NCBI GenBank assembly: GCA_013042125.1
Contig: JABDQS010000229.1
Coordinates: 1-7,106 of the forward strand
Length of the DNA: 7,106 nt
DNA from: Eudoraea sp.
Lineage (GTDB): Bacteria > Bacteroidota > Bacteroidia > Flavobacteriales > Flavobacteriaceae
Reading direction: 5' to 3'
In this document: positions 1-6,700 of the stretch, in pieces
Layout of the letters: each line of letters begins with the position of its first letter
How positions within the stretch are numbered: the first letter of the stretch is position 1
Notes under the pieces: model-generated
Databases searched by the model: none
What the model saw: only the letters and a program-made list of their open reading frames with translations
Told to the model about the DNA's origin: nothing
Translations under genes and position numbers: made by a program

Positions 1-854
1 ATGTTATTTAGCATATCACTTCCTGCCTGAGGTGAGTTAGGTAAAAGAATAAGATTGGTATTGGTCTCCTCTCCAATGGCCTGAAGTGTATCGTAATGTT
101 GTGTCACCACGATCAACGCAGACGCCTCCTGAGAATTAATACCTACTTTATTCAACACTTCTACAGATTCTTCAAGGCCACGTGCAATTTCTCGTCTTTG
201 ATCTGCAATCCCCATCCCCTGCAAGCGTTTGCTTTCAGCTTCGGCTTTTGCTTTTTCCACAATCAGGATACGCGCAGCGTCCCCTTCAAATTGTGCGGCT
301 ATCTTTTCTCTTTCCGAGGCATTGATACGGTTCATGGCTGCTTTTACCTGAGCATCAGGGTCAATATCCGTAACAAGTGTCTTGATGATATCATACCCAT
401 AATCTAGCATTGCATCTTGTAATTCGGTTTTTACCGCAATGGCGATATCATCTTTTTTCACAAAGACATCATCTAATTTCATTTTGGGAACCTCTGCCCT
501 AACCACATCAAATACGTAAGATGTTATTTGTTCATGCGGGAAATCCAATATATAGAAAGCTTCATACACCTTGCTTCGAATAATAACATATTGAACAGAG
601 ACCTTCAGTTTTACAAATACATCATCCAGTGTCTTCGTTTCCACGATCACATCTAACTGTTGGATCTTTAAACTTACACGCCCCGAGATCCTGTCTACAA
701 ATGGGATCTTCATCTGTAAGCCGGAATTACGAATGCTGACAAACTTACCAAAGCGTTCAATGATGACCGCCGTTTGCTGTTTCACTACAAAAAATGACAG
801 CAACAGAATGATGAAAGCAAAAAAGAAGATCGGTATTAAAATAAAATTTCCCAT
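1..854 (-). CDS. SPFH/prohibitin-fold membrane protein, plant HIR-like (3' end cut by window)
   Basis: The frame reads leftwards from ATG at 854-852 for 284 codons without a stop and leaves the window, so the C-terminus is missing. Residues about 4-24 form one hydrophobic N-terminal membrane segment. A typical SPFH core follows (about 26-190), with landmarks VIIERFGKF (30-38), LQQLDV-like KIQQLDVIVETKT (63-75), the YVFDVVRAEVPKMKLDDVF block (113-131) and DIDPD (163-167). An Ala/Glu/Lys-rich helix typical of flotillin and stomatin relatives covers about 175-225, and VVTQHYDTL sits at 249-257. From memory these blocks resemble plant hypersensitive-induced reaction (HIR) proteins more than E. 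coli QmcA, and HIR proteins are about as long as the part seen here. SPFH proteins oligomerise on membranes and scaffold microdomains or proteases; the specific role here is unknown. It lies 123 bp downstream of gltX on the same strand, and no NfeD-like partner is visible. No Shine-Dalgarno site precedes the ATG, which is common in Bacteroidota. Family is secure; function is inferred. Confidence 0.9.
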   Translation of the reverse strand, partial: MGNFILIPIFFFAFIILLLSFFVVKQQTAVIIERFGKFVSIRNSGLQMKIPFVDRISGRVSLKIQQLDVIVETKTLDDVFVKLKVSVQYVIIRSKVYEAFYILDFPHEQITSYVFDVVRAEVPKMKLDDVFVKKDDIAIAVKTELQDAMLDYGYDIIKTLVTDIDPDAQVKAAMNRINASEREKIAAQFEGDAARILIVEKAKAEAESKRLQGMGIADQRREIARGLEESVEVLNKVGINSQEASALIVVTQHYDTLQAIGEETNTNLILLPNSPQAGSDMLNN

Positions 855-886
855 TATGATTATTGATTTAATTAGTGATTAAGAAT

Positions 887-916
887 TAAAGGTACCTAAT
901 AGGTCGGAATTTACAC
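887..916 (-). promoter_or_regulatory. weak candidate promoter for the SPFH gene
   Basis: On the minus strand TACCTTTA (894-887) matches five of the six fixed bases of the Bacteroidota -7 element TAnnTTTG. A GTG (916-914) lies 19 nt upstream where TTG would be expected. It would give a leader of roughly 25-30 nt before the ATG at 854. Both boxes are imperfect and the region is AT-rich, so chance is a real possibility. The SPFH gene could equally be transcribed by read-through from gltX, since no terminator is visible in the 123-bp gap. Confidence 0.25.
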
Positions 917-977
917 GTTTTTGTTACAATCTGGCATGCTATAAAAGCGGAATTTAAGTTGGGGATCTTTTTCCGGA

Positions 978-2489
978 TTATGAAAGTCGCTCTATGGCGA
1001 TCTGAATTCTTTTTACACTTTCTTCCTTGCCAATCATTGATAGAATATCGAATAAATGAGGTCCTTTTAAATCTCCTACAATTGCCAGGCGCAAAGGAGC
1101 CATCACCATTCCAAATGATAATTCTTCTGCCACGATCCAATCTTTGACAACCGCCTCCAGCTCGACCGAATTGAATGAGGGAGAAGTTTTTAATAAATTT
1201 TGGACATCCCCAAGAATAGTAGCTGTGTTTTCCTTCCATTGTTTCTTTACCGGCTTTTCTTCATAGTGATCAGGAGTTATAAAGAAATATGAGCTCAGAT
1301 CCCAAAGATCATTCACAAAATTAGCACGCTCTTTAACCATAGACACCACCTTGGTTACATATTCTATATCCGCCTGCTGGCCTAAAAACGCACTCTTTTC
1401 CTGAACAATGGGATAAAAAAGCGCCGCTAATTCAGCGTCGGATCTTTGCTGCAGATATTGATGGTTGTACCATTTGGTCTTATCCGGATCGAATCGCGCA
1501 CCGGAATTATGAACCCGCTCCAGGGTAAAGGCACTGATCAATTCTTCCATGGAATAGAGTTCTTTATCGTCCCCGGGATTCCATCCCAGCATTGCCAGGA
1601 AATTAACAACCGCTTCGGGGAAATATCCTGCTTCTTTGTATCCTACAGAAGATTCCCAGGAAAGAGGAAAAACAGGAAAGCCCATTTTTTCGCCATCGCG
1701 TTTGCTTAATTTTCCTTTACCTGTGGGTTTCATGATAAGAGGTAAATGTGCAAACACAGGAGGTTTCCATCCTAAGGCCTCATATAGCTGATAATGGAGC
1801 GCCAATGATGGCAGCCATTCCTCTCCCCTGATCACATGGGTGATCTCCATCAAATGGTCATCTACAATATTAGCCAGGTGGTAGGTGGGCATTCCGTCAC
1901 TTTTAAACAAAACCTTATCATCTAACAAAGACGCATCTATCTGAATTTCACCTCGGATCTCATCGTATAACTTAATGCTCTCCTCATGAGGAGTTTTAAA
2001 TCTAATGACATGATCTTCACCGGCCTCAATTTTGGCCTGGATTTCTTCAGGGGTTAGGGTAAGCGAATTGGAAAGTTTTTCTCTGTTGTGCCAATTATAA
2101 ATAAAGGTCTTGCCTTTTTCTTCGTGATCTTTCCGATGGAATTCTAACTTCTCTGCGGTATCAAAAGCGTAATAGGCTTTTCCTTTTTCTACCAGTTCTT
2201 CAGCGTATTTTTCATAGAGATCCTTACGTTCACTTTGGCGATAGGGCCCGTAGGCTCCATTCTTCCCCGGCCCTTCATCAAAAGGGATCCCGCACCAATT
2301 CAGGGCATCTATAATATATTGTTCGGCACCTTCCACGTACCGGTTCTGATCAGTGTCTTCTATCCTCAGGACAAAAGTACCACCATGTTTTTTAGCGAAT
2401 AAGTAATTGAATAAGGCGGTGCGTACTCCGCCAATATGCAAAGGTCCTGTAGGACTCGGAGCAAAGCGAACGCGGACAATATTGTTCAT
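978..2489 (-). CDS. gltX: glutamyl-tRNA synthetase
   Basis: This 503-residue class I aminoacyl-tRNA synthetase joins glutamate to tRNA-Glu in the cytoplasm using ATP. The N-terminal Rossmann domain has FAPSPTGPLHIGG (9-21, containing the HIGH-type signature HIGG) and LRIEDTD (41-47). The second ATP-binding signature, GKLSKRDG, is at 259-266. The stem-contact sequence FDPDKTKWYNHQYL (333-346) leads into the helical anticodon-binding domain (about 345-503), which contains PLRLAIVG (465-472). Length and domain order are normal for a complete enzyme. After KLSKR there is an extra stretch (about 268-286) before the conserved EAGYFPEAVVNFLAMLGW; I recall this insertion from Bacteroidota GluRS. The start is supported by the MNNIVRVRFAPSPTG beginning and by a strong promoter ending just upstream. 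The leader would be only about a dozen nucleotides and lacks a Shine-Dalgarno site. Whether the enzyme discriminates against tRNA-Gln cannot be told from this window. Confidence 0.98.
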   Translation of the reverse strand: MNNIVRVRFAPSPTGPLHIGGVRTALFNYLFAKKHGGTFVLRIEDTDQNRYVEGAEQYIIDALNWCGIPFDEGPGKNGAYGPYRQSERKDLYEKYAEELVEKGKAYYAFDTAEKLEFHRKDHEEKGKTFIYNWHNREKLSNSLTLTPEEIQAKIEAGEDHVIRFKTPHEESIKLYDEIRGEIQIDASLLDDKVLFKSDGMPTYHLANIVDDHLMEITHVIRGEEWLPSLALHYQLYEALGWKPPVFAHLPLIMKPTGKGKLSKRDGEKMGFPVFPLSWESSVGYKEAGYFPEAVVNFLAMLGWNPGDDKELYSMEELISAFTLERVHNSGARFDPDKTKWYNHQYLQQRSDAELAALFYPIVQEKSAFLGQQADIEYVTKVVSMVKERANFVNDLWDLSSYFFITPDHYEEKPVKKQWKENTATILGDVQNLLKTSPSFNSVELEAVVKDWIVAEELSFGMVMAPLRLAIVGDLKGPHLFDILSMIGKEESVKRIQIAIERLS

Positions 2490-2507
2490 GTAAGATTCTT
2501 AAGAAAA

Positions 2508-2537
2508 CAAAGATAGTCCGAAGCCGGCGAACGCCAA
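2508..2537 (-). promoter_or_regulatory. Bacteroidota-type sigma promoter of gltX
   Basis: Read on the minus strand, TTG (2537-2535, within TTTTG) is followed after exactly 19 nt by TATCTTTG (2515-2508). This is a full match to the Bacteroidota consensus of a -33 TTG and a -7 TAnnTTTG. It would start transcription near 2502, giving a leader of about 12 nt before the gltX ATG at 2489. The spacer contains the small self-complementary GGCGTTCGCC. The promoter means gltX does not depend on read-through from alkB. The consensus is established knowledge; the start site is inferred. Confidence 0.75.
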
Positions 2538-2550
2538 AAGGTTACAGGAT

Positions 2551-2606
2551 CAATTCCATAGTCTCTGTGTCATTCTGGAATTGTCACAGATGCTAAACAG
2601 GTTTCA
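2551..2606. repeat. overlapping inverted repeats at the 3' end of alkB, possibly a degenerate intergenic repeat
   Basis: Three competing inverted repeats are packed here. CAATTCCA (2551-2558) pairs with TGGAATTG (2576-2583). TCTGTG (2564-2569) pairs with CACAGA (2585-2590). TCTG (2574-2577) pairs with CAGA (2587-2590). No T-tract follows on either strand, so this is not a clear intrinsic terminator, although it could form structure at the end of the alkB transcript. The stretch from GTCATTCTG onward resembles, with several mismatches, a palindromic intergenic repeat that I recall from flavobacterial genomes (GTCATTCTGAACTTGTTTCA-like). It extends into the last codons of alkB. The inverted repeats are seen directly; the repeat-family assignment is inference from memory. 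Confidence 0.4.
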
Positions 2607-3636
2607 TTGAAGAGGGAATACGCTTATTCATTATCTTAAACCAGAGTGGTGGTAAAAGAGAAAGAACCATGGAAGTAGGATAACCAAAAGGCATTTGTGG
2701 AGAATCCTCATGGCAATCCAGGACCTGGTATTTCTTGGATGAAATGTAATGATGGTCACTATGCCTGGTTAATTCGTAGAGGATGATCCGTCCCAAAATA
2801 TGATTACTGTTCCAGGAGTGGATCTCCTTCACCCTTTCATAGCGTCCCGAAGGTTTCTTTTGACGTAAAAGCCCGTAATGTTCTATATAATTCACAGTTT
2901 CCAAAAGCAAAAATCCTACTACCGCTGCTCCCAGAGCAAACATAAGGGTGGGCAATCCAAATAGAGCAAAGATCAAAATCAAATAACTGAGCTGCAAAAC
3001 AGCGTACCAGAACATGTCATTCTTGAAAGAAAAGAAAGACCGATCCGCACTTCTTAATAATTTTAATTGGATCTTCCAGGCTTTGACCAATTGTCTGCTG
3101 ACAGAGGTGATCCAAAAGGAATAAACAGATTGATTATAACGGGCAGTGGCCGGATCCTCCTTAGTTGCAGCATTCACATGATGCCCAAAATTATGCTCAA
3201 TATAAAAATGCATATACAAGGAAGGGAGCAGCAATAATTTACCCAGGTAACGGTCATTGGAGCCATATCTATGACCCAATTCATGGCCCACATTAATACC
3301 ATTGGTTCCCAGAACGATCCCCAGGGAAAGCATTAGTCCGATTATTTCATAGAATGCATAGGTGGTTTGGGAAAAGGACCAGAGAAAATAGATAAGTAAA
3401 CCATATACTATGGGGAGATTGGCATAGAGCATCCAATCAAATATCTTCTTGACAGCTCTTTTTTCCTTGGTTTTCTGATCAAAATTTTGAATGTCCAGGG
3501 GAAGAAGAACCTCAAGAACAGGTATAAGAACGAAAGCGTATACCGGGGTAAAATAGCTCCATATCCCCCCTGTATTTATACTGATAAGAGCAGAAAGGGG
3601 AATAGTTAAGGCTGCCAGGTATTTTAAATCCTTCAT
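2593..3636 (-). CDS. AlkB-type membrane di-iron hydroxylase (alkane 1-monooxygenase family)
   Basis: This 347-residue integral membrane protein carries the full AlkB histidine set: HELGHR (118-123), EHNFGHH (147-153), NYIEHYGL (249-256) and LTRHSDHH (289-296). The nine likely iron ligands are H118, H122, H148, H152, H153, H253, H292, H295 and H296. The family-typical EDPATAR (160-166) follows the second box. NYIEHYG separates it from ordinary fatty-acid desaturases and points to the alkane hydroxylase/XylM group. Hydrophobic segments lie at about 5-20, 28-46, 70-88, 95-113, 208-228 and 230-248. Family members insert one oxygen atom from O2 into the terminal methyl group of an alkane or similar chain, using electrons from rubredoxin. 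No rubredoxin or rubredoxin reductase gene is in the window, nor is one fused to it. At 347 residues it is shorter than Pseudomonas AlkB (about 400). ATG at 3636 directly precedes a family-like N-terminus. The actual substrate (alkane, fatty acid or other lipid) is not determined by the sequence. Confidence 0.9.
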   Translation of the reverse strand: MKDLKYLAALTIPLSALISINTGGIWSYFTPVYAFVLIPVLEVLLPLDIQNFDQKTKEKRAVKKIFDWMLYANLPIVYGLLIYFLWSFSQTTYAFYEIIGLMLSLGIVLGTNGINVGHELGHRYGSNDRYLGKLLLLPSLYMHFYIEHNFGHHVNAATKEDPATARYNQSVYSFWITSVSRQLVKAWKIQLKLLRSADRSFFSFKNDMFWYAVLQLSYLILIFALFGLPTLMFALGAAVVGFLLLETVNYIEHYGLLRQKKPSGRYERVKEIHSWNSNHILGRIILYELTRHSDHHYISSKKYQVLDCHEDSPQMPFGYPTSMVLSLLPPLWFKIMNKRIPSSMKPV

Positions 3637-3650
3637 GATGAGCTTTTTAA

Positions 3651-3668
3651 CAAATATTTGAGGCTCAA
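3651..3668. promoter_or_regulatory. two abutting palindromes in the divergent alkB/DUF4175 promoter gap
   Basis: CAAATATTTG (3651-3660) is a perfect 10-bp palindrome. It overlaps the odd palindrome TTGAG-G-CTCAA (3658-3668), sharing TTG. They lie 14-32 bp from the alkB start, inside the 73-bp gap between the divergent genes. They could form an operator, or simply supply TTTG promoter bases on both strands. Short AT-rich palindromes arise easily by chance, so the regulatory reading is weak. Confidence 0.25.
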
Positions 3669-3691
3669 TTATGCCATATCCGGTATCTTGG
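3658..3691 (+). promoter_or_regulatory. candidate promoter for the DUF4175-type gene
   Basis: TTG (3658-3660, within TTTG) is followed after 23 nt by TATCTTGG (3684-3691), which matches TAnnTTTG except at one fixed position. The spacing is at the long end for Bacteroidota promoters. Transcription would begin near 3697, about a dozen nucleotides before the TTG start codon at 3710, similar to the short leader inferred for gltX. It is the best match on this strand in the gap. Confidence 0.4.
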
Positions 3692-3701
3692 TATTAAATA
3701 T

Positions 3702-3712
3702 AGGAGATTTTG
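3702..3712 (+). promoter_or_regulatory. AGGAG site and TTG start codon of the DUF4175-type gene
   Basis: AGGAG (3702-3706) lies only 3 nt before TTG (3710-3712), closer than the usual 5-9 nt. In-frame stops at 3695 (TAA) and 3701 (TAG) block any upstream ATG, including the one at 3671. Only ATT 3707, TTG 3710 or later codons can start the frame. TTG gives an N-terminus (MDSYNNILHKL) that fits the family as I recall it, whereas the first downstream ATG (3776) would remove 22 residues before the first membrane segment. Confidence 0.55.
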
Positions 3713-6700
3713 GATAGTTACAATAACATTCTGCATAAACTCTCGGCCTTTATCACCAAGTACTATACCACTAAAATGATCAAGGGTGCCTTTGTATTTG
3801 TTACCCTAGCATTGTTGTTTTTCTTAAGCATACTTGCATTGGAATATTTTCTGTGGATGGGCTCCACAGCAAGACTGGTTTTATTGATTAGCTCGCTGGT
3901 TATCACACTTTTTTTATTGGTGAAGTATTTAATAATTCCGTTAGCATATTTACTGAGAATACAGAAAGGACTCAAACTAAAAGAGGCTTCCGGAATAATT
4001 GGCAGGCACTTTCCGAATGTTGGCGATCGTTTAATTAACCTTTTAGATCTGGCAGAGGACAAACAGAGGTCAGAATTGTTATTGGCAAGCATAGAACAAC
4101 GTTCAGAACAACTTTCTGCCATTCCCTTTAATAGGGCTATAGACATCCGAAAGAGTCTCACATATGGAAAATATGTGCTAGTACCTTTATTTATCATTGG
4201 CATCATAGGGATAGTAGGCCAGTTAAATTCGTTCTTCAGTTCTTATGAGCGAATGATCAACTATGATGTGGCCTACGAAAGACCAGCGCCCTTCAGGTTT
4301 TTATTATTAAATGGCGATTTGGACGTGCTGGAATCTGAATCCTTTACTCTGAACATTGTAACAGAAGGTGAAATTCAACCGGATATTGCTTACATAGTAA
4401 TCGATGGGAAAGAGCGATTATTACAAAAAGCAGGTGGGCAGTTCTCATATACCTTCAGAGCGCCTATACGATCTCAGGAGTTTTATTTGAGCGCCAATGA
4501 AATAAGGTCTAGACGTTATCGCTTAGAAGCACTAGCAACACCTTCGATACAGGAATTCAGGACAATTTTAACGTATCCGACCTATACCCAAAGGATGTCA
4601 GATACGCTTCAGGGTACAGGAAATGCGATTGTTCCGGAGGGAACAAGAGTTACGTGGAAAATAGCCAGTGTAAACACCAATAAAGTACAACTGGTAACTA
4701 AAGATAGTACTGTAGAATTTGAGTTTAATGAAGGGAAGTACAGTTACTCACAAAAAGTAGCTAATGAGTTAATATATGAAGTATCTACTTCTAATGAGAA
4801 TGTAAAGTATTATGAGCTTCTTAAATATCGAATTAGAGTAAACAAGGATGCCAGTCCGTCTATCAGAGTAAATGAGATTCGGGACACTTTGAGTGAGGTG
4901 CTTTCTTATGAAGGAATTGCTTCTGATGATTACAAAATATCAAAGGTAGAATTGGTCTATTACGCAGAGAATCAGGAAGATAGCACTAATATGTTGGTAT
5001 TGGCGCGGCCCGGAGATCGGGATTATAGTTTTTATTATGATTTTCCTTCAGGGATGGAACTTGAAAGAGGCAGGAAATACTCCTATTATTTTCAAGCAAC
5101 CGATAATGACGCATTACATGGAGGAAAAACCACCAAAAGCCAGATATTCTCCATGGATATTCTCAATGAAAGGCAGGAAAAGGAACAACAACTGAACGAT
5201 CAGAAACAGCTTCTGCAGGAATGGGATGGAGCTTTGGATAAGTTCCAGGAACAGGAAAAAGCCTTAAAGCAGTTAGAACGAGATCAGAAGGAGAAAAATG
5301 TGCTTAGTTTCAACGACCAAAGAGCTATCAAAGACTTCCTAAAACAACAGCAACAACAAGAGGCTCTAATGGAGAAATTCAGTAAACAATTGAAGAAATC
5401 CATGTCCGATGAGGATCAGGGCGATCCATTGCTAAAGGAACGTTTGGAAAGACAGGAGATTGAAGCGAGAAAGAATGAGCGTCTTCTCGAAGAATTAAAA
5501 AAGATAGCAGATAAGTTAAATAAAGAAGAGATGTCTCAACGCCTGGAAGAGATAGGCAAGAAACAGCAAAACAGTAAGAGAAATCTGGAACAATTACTGG
5601 AACTAACAAAACGCTATTACGTAACAGAGAAGGCGAATCAGCTTGCCAAGGATCTTATGAAGCTAAGTGAAAGACAGGAAACCTTATCAAAACTAGATCA
5701 GGAGCAAGACTTTAATGTAAAGGAGCAACAGAACATCAATAACCAGTTCGATACCATATCCAAAGGCCTGGAGGATCTAAGAAATGCCAATACCGATTTG
5801 AAGAAGCCTATACAAATGGATACTTCCGAGGAAAAAGAAAATGAGGTAAAGAACGACCTTGAGGAGGCAGAGGAAGAATTAAACAAACAACAAGATCTGG
5901 AGGAAGCATCGGAAGGGGAGGAAAAACAAAAGGCGGGAGACAATGCCAAAAAGAAGCAGCGATCAGCTGCAAACAAAATGAAACAGATGTCGGAGGCTTT
6001 GCAACAATCGGCTATGTCCGGAGGCGGAGAATCAATGGCTGAAGATGCCGAAATGTTAAGACAAATTCTGGATAACCTGATAATTTTTTCATTTAAGCAA
6101 GAGGCCCTTTATGATCGTTTACAGGAACAAGGTATGGAAAGGGGATACTATACTGACGTTATTAAAGAGGAGCAACAATTAAAAACCTTGTTTGAGCATG
6201 TAGACGACAGTCTTTTCGCCTTGTCCTTACGGCAAGTAGAACTTACCGAGTTTGTCAATGAGCAAATAACAGATGTGTATTATAATATAGACCGATCACT
6301 TGCAAGTCTTGCAGAGGGACAAACTTACCAGGGAGTATCTTATCAACAATACGTATTAACAGCAGCAAATAATTTGGCTGATTTTCTTGCTGATGTTTTG
6401 GGCAATATGCAGGAGTCATTGAGTAAAGGTAAAGGCAAGGGCCAGCAAAATGACGGATTTCAACTACCTGATATTATTAAGGGGCAAAATGGTGTTCAGG
6501 AACGTATGGAGGGAATGAAGCAAAAGGGCGATAAAGGTCAAGAAGGAGAGCAGGGAGAAGGAGGAAAAGAAGGAAATGATCCGAAAGATTTGGATAAGGA
6601 AGGCAAGGAGGGTGCTGAAGGAAACGGATCTAAAGGGGAAAGCAACGGAAGTGGTTCAGACATGAATGAGGAGCAATTAAAAGAGTTGTATGAGATCTAT

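Noticed and set aside
96..407. Rightward open frame of 103 codons near the left edge.
   Set aside because: It is antisense to the SPFH gene, whose 284-codon frame has clear family motifs; the rightward product is Cys/Phe/His-rich with no recognisable domain.
905..956. Nine-base direct repeat CGGAATTTA at 905-913 and 948-956 between gltX and the SPFH gene.
   Set aside because: Two short AT-rich copies in a small gap are easily due to chance; no further copy or dyad supports an operator.
886..1239. Leftward 117-codon frame covering the gltX end and the gltX-SPFH gap.
   Set aside because: Most of it is an alternate frame of the gltX 3' end; the translation shows no family features and there is no start signal.
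2521..2540. GGCGTTCGCC hairpin between alkB and gltX as an alkB terminator.
   Set aside because: The stem has only four pairs with a two-base loop, no T-tract follows, and it lies inside the gltX promoter spacer.
3671..3697. ATG at 3671 as an upstream start for the DUF4175-type gene.
   Set aside because: It is in frame but hits TAA at 3695 after eight codons; at best a tiny leader frame with no supporting signal.
5345..5359. CAA/CAG run encoding five glutamines, as a possible phase-variable repeat.
   Set aside because: Too short and mixed in codon; it simply fits the Gln-rich coiled coil.
5379..5976. Leftward open frames antisense to the DUF4175-type gene (also at 3763-4206 and 6697-6990).
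   Set aside because: Their Ser/Phe/Leu/Cys-rich products are what the reverse complement of Glu/Lys/Gln-rich coding sequence gives; they lack domains or start signals.
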